Source: Pseudobutyrivibrio ruminis (GTDB taxonomy: Bacteria > Bacillota > Clostridia > Lachnospirales > Lachnospiraceae). Taken from it: a DNA stretch of 51,979 nt. The notes under the pieces are model-generated. The model ran no database searches, was not told the origin of the DNA, and was given only the letters and a program-made list of their open reading frames with translations. The position numbers were made by a program, and so were the translations under genes. The stretch covers positions 1 through 51,979 of the forward strand of contig SVER01000026.1 in the NCBI GenBank assembly GCA_015057315.1. The letters run 5' to 3'. Positions 26,338 through 34,544 of the stretch are shown one piece after another (the stretch's first letter is position 1; each line of letters begins with the position of its first letter).

Positions 26338-26423
26338 AAAATGGGCATAGGTTATGTGAATTTGTATGCAAAATATCATTTGGTCATTGTTAATATTGCA
26401 TATATAATCGGGAGGTAATCCAT

Positions 26424-27512
26424 ATGATTTCTAATCAAATCATGCAAAACACAATAGAAGGCTTGCATCAGCTTACTAAAATAGATTTGGCTGTAACAGA
26501 TTCTGATGGGGTGGTTTGCGCATCTACGTTTAACGATACAGCGCAGATTTCTGACGCTGTAGCAGTTTTTGCAGCTTCAGAGGCTGACAGTCAGGTGGCT
26601 TTAGGTTATCATTTCTTCAAGGTATTTGATGATACCCAGCTTGAGTTTGTTATATTGGCTCATGGTGATGATGAGGAAGCATCTACAGTTGGAAAGATAG
26701 CTGCTCTTCACATCCAGGAGTTAATGATTGCCTACAAGGAAAGATTTGATAAGGATAACTTTATAAAAAACCTTCTGTTAGACAATCTGTTGCTTGTTGA
26801 TATCTATAATCGCTCTAAGAAGCTTCATATAGATATTAATGCCAGAAGAGTAGTTATGATAGTTGAGGTTGGCCCTGACAAGGATGGGGACGAGCTTGAC
26901 AGAGTTCGCTCAGTATTTGGCGGCAAGAATAAAGACTTCGTTACCGCTGTTGATGAGCACAACATTATTGTTGTTAAAGAATTAGGTGAAAATGATACCT
27001 ATGATGAAATCGAGAAGATTGCAGCTGTTATTATTGATGCATTCCACGATAAGGATTCTAAGAATATCCGTGTATCATACGGTACAGTTGTAGGAGAGAT
27101 TAAAGAAGTATCTCGTTCTTATAAGGAAGCTAACATGGCAATGGATGTTGGTAAGATTTTCTTCAGTGAGAAGAAAATCATTGCGTATTCAGCACTTGGT
27201 ATTGGACGACTTATTTACCAACTACCTATTCCTCTATGTAAGATGTTTATTTCAGAGATATTTGACAACAAATCTCCTGATGATTTCGACGAAGAGACAC
27301 TTACAACAATTGATAAGTTCTTTGAGAACAGTCTTAATGTATCAGAAACATCTAGACAGCTTTACATACATCGTAACACTTTAGTTTATCGCTTGGATAA
27401 GCTGGAGAAGAGCACAGGCCTTGATTTAAGAGTTTTTGAGGATGCTATTACATTTAAGATTGCCCTCATGGTTGTTAAGTACATGAAATATATGGAGGAT
27501 GAGAAGTTTTAA
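26424..27512 (+). CDS. PucR/CdaR-type transcriptional regulator
   Basis: A 362-residue regulator. The N-terminal region (MISNQIMQNTIEGLHQLTKIDLAVTD) resembles the sensory part of CdaR-like proteins. A middle GGDEF-like fold is plausible around 125-260, and the C-terminal PucR helix-turn-helix is clear: FFENSLNVSETSRQLYIHRN followed by TLVYRLDKLEKSTGLDLR. The effector is unknown. The stop overlaps the ftsE start (TAATG), so it is translationally coupled to a cell-division ABC system, an uncommon partner for this family; whether it regulates FtsEX or is merely carried with it cannot be told from sequence. Confidence 0.85.
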   Translation: MISNQIMQNTIEGLHQLTKIDLAVTDSDGVVCASTFNDTAQISDAVAVFAASEADSQVALGYHFFKVFDDTQLEFVILAHGDDEEASTVGKIAALHIQELMIAYKERFDKDNFIKNLLLDNLLLVDIYNRSKKLHIDINARRVVMIVEVGPDKDGDELDRVRSVFGGKNKDFVTAVDEHNIIVVKELGENDTYDEIEKIAAVIIDAFHDKDSKNIRVSYGTVVGEIKEVSRSYKEANMAMDVGKIFFSEKKIIAYSALGIGRLIYQLPIPLCKMFISEIFDNKSPDDFDEETLTTIDKFFENSLNVSETSRQLYIHRNTLVYRLDKLEKSTGLDLRVFEDAITFKIALMVVKYMKYMEDEKF

Positions 27513-28192
27513 TGATACGATTAGATCACGTTAGCAAGTCATACGAGGTTGGCAAGCCAGCCTTAGAAGATGTGACTATTCATATTGATCCCGGTGAATT
27601 TGTTTTTATAGTTGGTGATAGTGGTTCTGGTAAGTCTACACTTATTAGACTATTACTTAAGGAATTAGAGCCTACAAAAGGCAAGATTTATATAAACGGA
27701 CAGGATTTAAAGAAGGTTACACACAAAAAGATTCCTATGTACCGCAGAAATGTAGGGGTAGTGTTCCAAAATTTCCGTCTTCTTCCTGATCGTAATGTTT
27801 ACGAAAATGTAGCATTTGCAATGAAGGTTGTAGAATCATCTAACAGAGAGATTAAAAAGAAGGTTCCTAACATCCTATCTCTTGTTGGATTGGCAGCTAA
27901 ATACAAATCTCGTCCAAGTCAGTTATCTGGTGGAGAGCAGCAGCGTGTTGCTATTGCAAGAGCTCTTATTAATGAGCCAAAGATAATCCTTGCAGACGAG
28001 CCTACAGGTAATCTTGATAGTGATAACACATGGGAAATCATGAAGCTTCTTGATGAGATTAATCAAAGAGGTACCACAGTATTAGTTGTTACTCACAATA
28101 TGGAAATAGTCAGAGCTATGAATAAGCGAGTTATCACCATTAAAAAAGGCGTGGTTGTAAGCGATGTTGGAGGTGATAACTATGAAGATTAG
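27512..28192 (+). CDS. ftsE: Cell division ATP-binding protein FtsE
   Basis: A 226-residue ABC ATPase that pairs with FtsX to control septal or lateral peptidoglycan hydrolases. Walker A GDSGSGKS is at 35-42, the signature [16 protein letters not shown] near 137, Walker [13 protein letters not shown] near 160. [11 protein letters not shown] at the start is typical of FtsE. It overlaps the PucR-type gene by one base and ftsX by eleven bases. Confidence 0.96.
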   Translation: MIRLDHVSKSYEVGKPALEDVTIHIDPGEFVFIVGDSGSGKSTLIRLLLKELEPTKGKIYINGQDLKKVTHKKIPMYRRNVGVVFQNFRLLPDRNVYENVAFAMKVVESSNREIKKKVPNILSLVGLAAKYKSRPSQLSGGEQQRVAIARALINEPKIILADEPTGNLDSDNTWEIMKLLDEINQRGTTVLVVTHNMEIVRAMNKRVITIKKGVVVSDVGGDNYED

Positions 28193-29090
28193 TACACATA
28201 TCTACAATATCGGACAAGGCCTTAAGAATGTATGGCGAAATAAAATGTTCTCACTTGCATCTATTGCAACTATGACAGCATGTATATTCTTGTTTGGTAT
28301 TTTTTATTCCTTGGGAGCAAACTTCCAGTCAATGGTTAAGACTGCAGAAGAAGGTGTTGCTGTTACAGTGTTCTTCAACGAAGGCACATCAAAAGCCCGC
28401 ATCGAAGAAATAGGTAAGGAAATCTCTAAGAGACCTGAGGTTGCCAGCTACGATTTCATTTCGGCAGAACAGGCCTGGGCGGATTATCAAGAGGAATACT
28501 TCGGAGATAATCCAGCTTTGGCAGCAGGATTTGCAGATGACAATCCCCTTGCTAATTCAGCCAACTACGAGATTTACCTTAGTGATGTATCTATGCAGTC
28601 TACACTTGTTTCCTTCTTAGAGGGATTAGATGGCGTTAGACAGGTTAATAAATCAGAGGTTGCCGCAAAGACACTTACAGATATTAATAGAGCCATCACT
28701 ATAGTATCAATGGCTATTGTAATTATTCTTCTTGCTGTATCTGTTTTCTTGATTAGCAATACAGTAATGGTTGGTATATCAGTCAGAAGAGAAGAAATAG
28801 CCATCATGAAATTAATCGGAGCTAAGGATGCTTTCGTAAGACAGCCATTCGTGGTAGAAGGTATATTTATTGGTCTGATTGGTTCAGCTATACCGTTGAT
28901 TCTTCTATATTTTATCTATGGAAGAGTTATCGGATATGCAGCTGACGAGTTCAACTTCCTTAGCAATATGGTAACATTCATTCCAGTTGAAACAATATTT
29001 AGGACACTTGTTCCAATCTCACTTATTCTTGGTATAGGAATCGGCTGGGTGGGCTCAAGAGTCACATTACATAAACACCTTAGAGTGTAG
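28182..29090 (+). CDS. ftsX: Cell division protein FtsX
   Basis: A 302-residue membrane protein with four predicted helices (about 20-42, 170-195, 220-245, 265-290) and an extracellular domain after the first, the usual FtsX layout. With FtsE it transmits ATP hydrolysis to extracytoplasmic wall hydrolases such as NlpC/P60 or CwlO-type enzymes; one such enzyme is encoded 2.4 kb upstream. The ATG at 28182 is chosen because GGAGGTG lies six bases upstream, within the ftsE end; an upstream ATG (28164) has no such site. Confidence 0.95.
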   Translation: MKISTHIYNIGQGLKNVWRNKMFSLASIATMTACIFLFGIFYSLGANFQSMVKTAEEGVAVTVFFNEGTSKARIEEIGKEISKRPEVASYDFISAEQAWADYQEEYFGDNPALAAGFADDNPLANSANYEIYLSDVSMQSTLVSFLEGLDGVRQVNKSEVAAKTLTDINRAITIVSMAIVIILLAVSVFLISNTVMVGISVRREEIAIMKLIGAKDAFVRQPFVVEGIFIGLIGSAIPLILLYFIYGRVIGYAADEFNFLSNMVTFIPVETIFRTLVPISLILGIGIGWVGSRVTLHKHLRV

Positions 29091-29137
29091 TTTTCATTGT
29101 TTGTTACACAAAAGTTTTTAGTAAATATATCCATTAT

Positions 29138-29165
29138 AAGTGCCTTGGCGTAAGCTTTGGCACTT
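29138..29165 (+). terminator. Weak terminator-like hairpin after ftsX
   Basis: Stem AAGTGCC (29138-29144) with GGCACTT (29159-29165), an inner GGC-GTAA-GCT helix and only a short T-run. It may attenuate rather than fully stop transcription into the S41 protease gene. Confidence 0.5.
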
Positions 29166-29198
29166 TGTCACTATTATGGATAATTAGAAAGGCACAAA

Positions 29199-30488
29199 AT
29201 GAATACAGAAATAGAATCCACTTTAGAACAGGAAAATCAGCCTAAACCAAAGAAATGGCCAGTAGTCCTTAGCTTGATTATCGGTCTTGCTTTAGGTGTA
29301 GTCATTACCTATGTAGGTATGCTTAGGATTGCATATAATAACAGGTCTAAGATAGAAGAGGCATCCTCAGATGTAATTGAATCTCTCAATAATGATAAGA
29401 TTACAGGAAACCAGGGAATGTTATCAAAGGTTTCTGCTAGTAAGCTAGAAACTATAATCTATATATTAGAAAACTACTATTATAAGGATATTGATAAGGA
29501 GGCTATGGTAGACGGTGTGTATAAGGGCATTGTAGGCAGCCTCGATGACCCTTATTCTGATTATTACACAGAGGATGAATACAATGATTTGATGCAGACT
29601 CTTACTGGTAACTATGCCGGTATAGGCGCTCTTCTTCAAAAGAACGTTAAGACCGGGGAGGTTACCATTACTAAGGTGTATGATAATACCCCGGCAGAAA
29701 AGGAAGGCTTGCTTGCTGGAGATAGCATAGTATCTGCTGATGGTAATTTGGCAGTGGATGAGGATTTGGATATTTTTGTTCAGCATATCAGAGGCGAGGC
29801 TGGAACAGATGTAAAACTTGTAATCAACCGTGATGGAGAGAAGCTAGATATTAAATGTACAAGAGCTTCTATTGCAACTCCAACAGTTGAGCATCAGATG
29901 CTTAAGGGCAATGTTGGCTACATAGCTGTTTCTCAATTTACTGAGCACACCTATGATGATTTTGTAGCAGCCTACGAGGATTTGGAAAGCCAAGGCATGG
30001 AAGCTATCGTATTTGATATGAGAAATAACGGCGGCGGTCTTGTGGATTCCGTTGTAGATATATTAGATTATATTCTTCCAGAGGGCACAGTTGTGTACAC
30101 CATGGATAAGGCAGGCAACCGTGAGGATTATACATCCAAGGCATCAAGCTACAAATCAATCCCAATTACTGTTCTTGTAAACGAAAACACTGCATCTGCA
30201 GCGGAGATTTTCACAGGAGCAATCAGGGATTTTGATTATGGTACAATAATCGGTACAACCACATTTGGTAAGGGTATTGTTCAATCTACAATTCCTCTTG
30301 AAGATGGTTCAGCCTTAAAGCTTACCACCCAGACCTACTACACACCAAGTGGCGACTCCATCCAAGGCAAAGGAATTGACCCAGACGTGGAGCTTGAGTA
30401 CGAGTTCCTAGGTGCTAAGGACGCCGAATACGACGTAACCCTAGACAACCAAATCCAAAAAGCTTTAGAGGTCTTATCCTCTAAATAA
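29199..30488 (+). CDS. S41 family C-terminal processing protease (CtpA/CtpB-like)
   Basis: A 429-residue serine protease with an N-terminal membrane anchor (about 19-44), a PDZ domain (about 125-215, including GIGALLQKN and NTPAEKEGLLAGDSI) and an S41 catalytic domain. The catalytic serine is in NENTASAAEIF and the general-base lysine in TTFGKGIVQ. Such enzymes process extracytoplasmic proteins, including wall hydrolases and sporulation signals. The gene lies between ftsEX and prfB. No terminator follows it other than the large folded element at 30497-30792. Confidence 0.94.
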   Translation: MNTEIESTLEQENQPKPKKWPVVLSLIIGLALGVVITYVGMLRIAYNNRSKIEEASSDVIESLNNDKITGNQGMLSKVSASKLETIIYILENYYYKDIDKEAMVDGVYKGIVGSLDDPYSDYYTEDEYNDLMQTLTGNYAGIGALLQKNVKTGEVTITKVYDNTPAEKEGLLAGDSIVSADGNLAVDEDLDIFVQHIRGEAGTDVKLVINRDGEKLDIKCTRASIATPTVEHQMLKGNVGYIAVSQFTEHTYDDFVAAYEDLESQGMEAIVFDMRNNGGGLVDSVVDILDYILPEGTVVYTMDKAGNREDYTSKASSYKSIPITVLVNENTASAAEIFTGAIRDFDYGTIIGTTTFGKGIVQSTIPLEDGSALKLTTQTYYTPSGDSIQGKGIDPDVELEYEFLGAKDAEYDVTLDNQIQKALEVLSSK

Positions 30489-30496
30489 CGTGTTTT

Positions 30497-30792
30497 GACA
30501 AGCTACCAAGCATGAATGCATATAGATAGCAAGTAGCTATCAAGCTTTCTATCAAGTAGCAGTAGCCTGTAGCTATCAAGCATGAGTACCTACAAATAGC
30601 AAGTAGCTATCAAAAATGAGAAATACAAAGTGAGACATTCCGTCGAACGTGTATTTCTCATGTTTGAGAGCGTAACTTGCGAGAGTATGAGTAAAGTGCT
30701 TGAGAGCGTAACAGGCGAGAATCTACCTAGATGAGCTTGAGAGCGTAACTTGCGAGGGTAGAAGTAAAGTGCTTGAAAGCGTAACAGGCGAG
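30497..30792 (+). repeat. Giant imperfect hairpin built of inverted tandem repeats, upstream of prfB (element E1)
   Basis: Left arm: four copies of AGCTAYCAAG starting at 30501, 30535, 30571 and 30605. Right arm: four copies of TTGARAGCGTAAC starting at 30664, 30700, 30737 and 30773. The arms are inverted versions of each other around a perfect 12-bp apical stem (30616-30627 with 30650-30661) with a 22-base loop. Three paired units share one pattern: G-A mismatch, AGC/GCT, bulged G, two U-A pairs, bulged A, five-base-pair helix ending GC, then G-A mismatches. The helix varies in step on both arms (CTTGC, CAGGC, CTTGC). The fourth right-arm unit has only a degraded partner. Not coding; no match to a family I know. 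Confidence 0.8.
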
Positions 30793-30809
30793 AGAAAGAG
30801 GTGATTTTC

Positions 30810-31947
30810 GTGATAGAACTAGATCAGTTCAAGCAGCGACTAGCGTCGCAAAAAAATTCTATGACGGAAGTGAGGGATTCACTTTGACGTCGCAGCTAAG
30901 AAAGCTCGCATAGAAGAGCTAGAACGCGAGATGGAGGCTCCAGATTTTTGGACAGATGCAAGCACATCTACCATGAAGATGAAAGAGCTTAAGTCTATGA
31001 AGGATGATGTAGCTGTAATAGATAAGATAGAAGATTTATATAAAGAAATAGAAGACTATATTGAGCTTGGCAATGAGGAAGAGGACCAGGAGATTGTAGA
31101 TACTGTTGCAGTTTTAATAGAAGAGTTTGAAGAATCTCTTGAAAAGCTAAGGATGAAGACTTTGCTTTCTGGCGAATATGATGGAAATAACGCCATCGTT
31201 ACACTTCATTCAGGAGCCGGTGGAGTAGAGGCCTGCGACTGGGTGCAGATGCTTTATAGAATGTATAGCCGCTGGGCTTCAGATGAAGGCTTCGAAGTAG
31301 AGGAATTAGATTATCTTGAAGGTGATGAGGCTGGAATCAAATCCGTTACCTTCCAGGTAAATGGCGAGAATGCCTACGGATTTTTAAAATCTGAAAAGGG
31401 TATTCATAGATTGGTTAGAATCTCCCCATTCAATGCACAGGGTAAAAGGCAGACATCCTTTGCTTCATGTGATGTTATGCCAGAAATCAATGAAGATGTT
31501 GATGTAGAGATAAAGGATGAGGATATCAGAATAGATACCTATCGTTCTTCTGGTGCAGGTGGTCAGCATATTAATAAGACCAGCTCGGCTATTCGAATCA
31601 CACATTTCCCAACAGGAATAGTGGTTACATGCCAGAACGAGCGAAGCCAGCATCAGAATAAGGATAAGGCCATGCAGATGTTAAAGACTAAGCTTCTTCT
31701 TTTGAAACAGGAAGAAAATGCTGCCAAGGCAAGTGGAATCAGGGGCGAGGTTTCTGAAATAGGCTGGGGCAATCAGATTCGTTCCTATGTACTTCAACCA
31801 TATACTATGGTTAAGGATTTAAGAACAGGTGAAGAAACTGGAAATGCAGATGCTGTTTTAGATGGAAAAGTAACTCCATTTATGAATGCTTATCTTAAAT
31901 GGCTTTCACTTGGATGTCCAGATAGAGGAAATTTAGATACAGATTAG
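30810..31947 (+). CDS. prfB: Peptide chain release factor 2, with programmed +1 frameshift
   Basis: RF2 recognises UGA and UAA stop codons. The gene starts at GTG 30810 (MIELDQFKQRLASQKNSM), reads 25 codons to CTT (30882-30884) and meets an in-frame TGA at 30885. A +1 shift skips T30885 and continues at GAC (30886) with DVAAKKARIEELEREMEAPD, giving 378 residues. The slip site CTT TGA C with AGGG just upstream is the conserved autoregulatory design: low RF2 favours the shift. The SPF stop-codon motif (RISPFNAQGKRQ) and the GGQ catalytic motif (GAGGQHINKTSS) are both present. The ribosome-binding site AGAGGTG is at 30797-30803. Annotation starting only at ATG 30931 would lose 40 residues. Confidence 0.95.
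30873..30888 (+). promoter_or_regulatory. Programmed +1 frameshift site of prfB
   Basis: AGGG (30873-30876) acts as an internal anti-16S pairing site, followed by the slippery CTT and TGAC (30882-30888). The layout matches the classical RF2 recoding signal. Confidence 0.92.
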
Positions 31948-31948
31948 C

Positions 31949-31977
31949 TTGCTTTATAGATTAATTAATGTTATTAT
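31949..31977 (+). promoter_or_regulatory. Promoter of the ACT protein-homoserine dehydrogenase operon
   Basis: TTGCTT (31949-31954), 17-base spacer, TATTAT (31972-31977). Transcription should begin near 31984, directly before the hairpin at 31985-32004. Confidence 0.7.
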
Positions 31978-31984
31978 CTTCTGA

Positions 31985-32004
31985 ACGAATACAAATGTAT
32001 TCGT
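31985..32004 (+). promoter_or_regulatory. 5'-terminal hairpin of the hom operon leader
   Basis: A perfect eight-base-pair stem (31985-31992 with 31997-32004) with an AAAT loop and no T-run, placed at the predicted 5' end of the transcript. Such caps can slow 5' decay; this role is inferred. Confidence 0.5.
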
Positions 32005-32028
32005 GGGAAAGACACCTACGGAGGGATT

Positions 32029-32469
32029 ATGTCGGAAAAAACTACCTATTATGTTTTAAAAGAGAAGGCTGTACCTGATGTATTACTTAAGGTTGTTGCA
32101 GCAAAAAAGCTTATAGAAGAGAAAAAATGCTCTGTCCAGGAAGCTACAGAAATAATAGGAATCAGTCGTAGTTCTTTTTATAAGTACAAAGACGACATTA
32201 ATCCATTCCACGAGGACACCAAAGGTAAGACGGTTAATGTGGTTATTCAGCTTATGGATGAGCCTGGTATTTTGTCTCGAGTGCTTGATGAAATTGCTCA
32301 TTTCAAGGTTAATATCTTGACCATACATCAAAGTGTCCCTGTTGGAGGCTCCGCTTCACTTACTCTTTCTGTCAAGATTCCAGAAACAGGAGTTGACTAC
32401 GCCGATTTAGTTTCTGCCATAGAGAATGTGGAAGGTGTTCATTACGTAAAAATTTTAGCAAGGGAGTGA
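32029..32469 (+). CDS. ACT domain protein (UPF0735 family)
   Basis: A 146-residue protein with an N-terminal helix-turn-helix-like segment (VQEATEIIGISRSSFYKYKD, about 38-57) and a C-terminal ACT domain (VNVVIQLMDEPGILSRVLDEI, about 70-146) of the type that binds amino acids. It lies four bases upstream of homoserine dehydrogenase and shares its promoter. The arrangement suggests an amino-acid-responsive regulator of the aspartate-family pathway, but no target is shown by sequence. Confidence 0.88.
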   Translation: MSEKTTYYVLKEKAVPDVLLKVVAAKKLIEEKKCSVQEATEIIGISRSSFYKYKDDINPFHEDTKGKTVNVVIQLMDEPGILSRVLDEIAHFKVNILTIHQSVPVGGSASLTLSVKIPETGVDYADLVSAIENVEGVHYVKILARE

Positions 32470-32473
32470 CAAC

Positions 32474-33670
32474 ATGAAAGTAGCAATTATGGGATATGGA
32501 ACCATCGGTTCTGGTGTGGCAAAAGTATTGGATACTAACAAAGACATAATTACTGAGAGATTAGGCGAATCGTTGGATTTAAAATACATCCTTGATTTAA
32601 GAGATTTCCCTGATGACCCACACAAAGATTGTTTTGTTAAAGACTACAAGGACATTGTCAAAGACAAAGAGGTAAAGCTTGTAGTTGAGACCATGGGTGG
32701 CGTTGAGCCTGCATTTACATTTGTAAAGGCTATGCTTGAATCAGGTAAATCAGTTACCACCTCCAACAAGGCTTTGGTTGCCGACAAGGGCGCAGAGCTC
32801 ATGAAGATTGCCAAGGACAATGGAACGAACTTTGTTTTTGAAGCTGCTGTTGGCGGAGGAATTCCAATTATTCGTACTCTTACAGCATGTCTGACTGGTG
32901 ACGTTATTGAAGAGATTGCTGCTATATGTAATGGCACAACCAATTATATGCTTTCTAATATGGAACAGTTCGGAAGTGACTACGATCAGATTCTTTCTGA
33001 GGCACAATCTTTAGGCTATGCAGAAAAGGATCCTACAGCAGATGTAGAAGGTCACGATAGCTGCCGCAAGATTGCAATCCTTACATCTATAATTGCTGGT
33101 AAGAATGTTGACTATAAGGAAATTCCTACAGAAGGTATCAGCAAAATTTCTGCAACAGATTTTAAGTATGCTAAATCTATGGGATATAGCATCAAGCTTG
33201 TTGCAAGAGCTGTTAAGAAGGGGGATACATATTCATGTAGAGTAGCCCCATATTTAGTAAAGCCAGATCAGATGCTTTATCATGTTTCTGGTGTTATGAA
33301 TGCAGTTGCAGTAGTTGGTAATATGCTTGGAGAATCTCTATACTACGGCGCTGGCGCAGGTGCACTTCCTACAGCATCAGCAGTAGTAGGCGATTTAGTA
33401 TTCCTTGCAAGAAATACAGACAAGCACGTTCGAATCGGCTGGGCTAACGAGCACTTACAGCTTGCTGATTCAAACGAGCAGCGCTTCAAATACTTTGTTC
33501 GTACATCAGCTCTACAGTCTAATATCGAAAACGAATTCGGCAAAGTTCACTACACCGATTTAGACTTAGATGACGAAACAGCCTTCATCACCGAAGAAAT
33601 GACCGAAGCCGAATTCGCCGAGCGTAAAGCAGCCCTCGGCGGCGTCATCAGCGTCATCCGTTTCTTCTAG
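32474..33670 (+). CDS. hom: Homoserine dehydrogenase
   Basis: A 398-residue NAD(P)-dependent enzyme reducing aspartate semialdehyde to homoserine, the branch point to threonine and methionine. The Rossmann motif is GYGTIGSGVA at the start. The catalytic domain has NGTTNYMLSNME and GYAEKDPTADVEGHDSCRKIAIL. The length ends soon after the catalytic domain, leaving little room for the C-terminal ACT domain of longer homologues; the separate ACT protein encoded directly upstream may be connected with that. The gene is followed by structured element E2 and thrH. Confidence 0.95.
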   Translation: MKVAIMGYGTIGSGVAKVLDTNKDIITERLGESLDLKYILDLRDFPDDPHKDCFVKDYKDIVKDKEVKLVVETMGGVEPAFTFVKAMLESGKSVTTSNKALVADKGAELMKIAKDNGTNFVFEAAVGGGIPIIRTLTACLTGDVIEEIAAICNGTTNYMLSNMEQFGSDYDQILSEAQSLGYAEKDPTADVEGHDSCRKIAILTSIIAGKNVDYKEIPTEGISKISATDFKYAKSMGYSIKLVARAVKKGDTYSCRVAPYLVKPDQMLYHVSGVMNAVAVVGNMLGESLYYGAGAGALPTASAVVGDLVFLARNTDKHVRIGWANEHLQLADSNEQRFKYFVRTSALQSNIENEFGKVHYTDLDLDDETAFITEEMTEAEFAERKAALGGVISVIRFF

Positions 33671-33699
33671 GAAATATTTTGGTAACTGTAAAATTTAGA

Positions 33700-33792
33700 T
33701 GAGCATTAATAGTAGACAATTATTATTTTACTAAAGCGAATCATGTTAGATGGGCGTAGTGAAATAATGATTGTCTACGTAATTAATGCGGA
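33700..33792 (+). repeat. Structured intergenic element E2 upstream of thrH
   Basis: A 22-bp stem (33712-33733 with 33757-33778) in which both non-Watson-Crick positions are G-U pairs, with a 23-base loop beginning AAGCGAATCAT. Below it come a bulged G (33779), U-A and A-U pairs, a bulged A (33782), a seven-base-pair helix (33703-33709 with 33783-33789) ending in GC, and a G-A mismatch. This is the same architecture as E1 and E3 with a different stem sequence. It ends 12 bases before the thrH start codon. Confidence 0.75.
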
Positions 33793-33804
33793 CTTGGAGA
33801 TGTT

Positions 33805-34407
33805 ATGTATATTACTTGTTTGGATTTAGAAGGTGTTTTGGTCCCTGAAATTTGGATAGAATTTGCTGAAGCCTCAGGCATTCCCGAGCTTAAGAAGACT
33901 ACTAGGGATGAGCCAGACTACGATAAGCTTATGCAGTATCGTATTGATATTTTAAATGAGCATGGCCTCGGTCTTAAAGAGATTCAGGATACAATTTCTA
34001 CAATTGATCCACTTCCAGGTGCTAAGGAATTCTTGGATAAGCTAAGAGCTAATGGCCAGGCAATTATTGTTAGTGATACATTTTCACAGTTTGCCATGCC
34101 ACTTATGAAAAAGCTCGGCTACCCAACAATCTTTTGCAACGAGCTTATAGTTTCAGATGATGGCAAGATTACAGGCTATAAGATGCGCTGTGAAAACACT
34201 AAATTTACTACAGTCAAGGCTCTTCAGTCTTGCGGTTTTAAAACTATTGCCAGCGGTGATAGCTATAACGATTTGGGAATGATTGAGAATTCTGCCGCAG
34301 GCTTCTTATTCAGAAGCACAGAAGAAATCAAAAGGTCTCACCCAGATATTCCTGCATTCGAGGAATATGATGATTTGTATAATGCTATTATGGCAGCACA
34401 GAAGTAA
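33805..34407 (+). CDS. thrH: ThrH: phosphoserine phosphatase/homoserine phosphotransferase
   Basis: A 200-residue HAD-family enzyme. The N-terminus ITCLDLEGVLVPEIWIEFAE is the ThrH signature, with DLEG where SerB has DxDG. Other HAD motifs are VSDTFSQF (motif II), the lysine region and ASGDSYNDLGM (motif IV). Pseudomonas ThrH dephosphorylates phosphoserine and can transfer the phosphate to homoserine. Its position right after homoserine dehydrogenase supports a link to threonine synthesis, possibly standing in for homoserine kinase, though none or one elsewhere cannot be judged here. A terminator follows at 34414-34448. Confidence 0.9.
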   Translation: MYITCLDLEGVLVPEIWIEFAEASGIPELKKTTRDEPDYDKLMQYRIDILNEHGLGLKEIQDTISTIDPLPGAKEFLDKLRANGQAIIVSDTFSQFAMPLMKKLGYPTIFCNELIVSDDGKITGYKMRCENTKFTTVKALQSCGFKTIASGDSYNDLGMIENSAAGFLFRSTEEIKRSHPDIPAFEEYDDLYNAIMAAQK

Positions 34408-34413
34408 TAACCA

Positions 34414-34448
34414 GCCCTTTCAGAAAATATTCTGAGAGGGCGTTTTTT
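34414..34448 (+). terminator. Terminator after thrH
   Basis: A 12-bp stem (34414-34425 with 34430-34441, one T-G pair), AATA loop and a run of seven T residues. It closes the hom-thrH region before the glycerol operon promoter. Confidence 0.93.
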
Positions 34449-34544
34449 TGTGCAATCTGTATTTATTACGGACCTCGGATTTATTGAATGGTCACAAAAA
34501 TGGTAATTATGTACAGAAAACGTCTAAATTGTGAAAATAATATG

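Larger units (their letters stand above)
25800..26423. other. Long AT-rich intergenic region
   Basis: About 620 bases without a supported gene. It contains a cluster of DnaA-box matches (26057-26107), a very AT-rich stretch (26221-26340), and possible promoters close to the PucR-type gene. No tRNA, riboswitch or terminator is recognisable between 25800 and the candidate promoter at 26308. Confidence 0.7.

Noticed and set aside
26057..26340. Chromosomal replication origin from DnaA boxes next to AT-rich DNA
   Set aside because: dnaA, dnaN, rpmH and other origin genes are absent, and genes on both sides run in the same direction, without the strand switch expected at an origin.
30497..30792. 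CRISPR array, because of regular about 36-nt repeats
   Set aside because: The repeats are imperfect, have no unique spacers of constant length, occur in both orientations and pair with each other; no cas genes are nearby.
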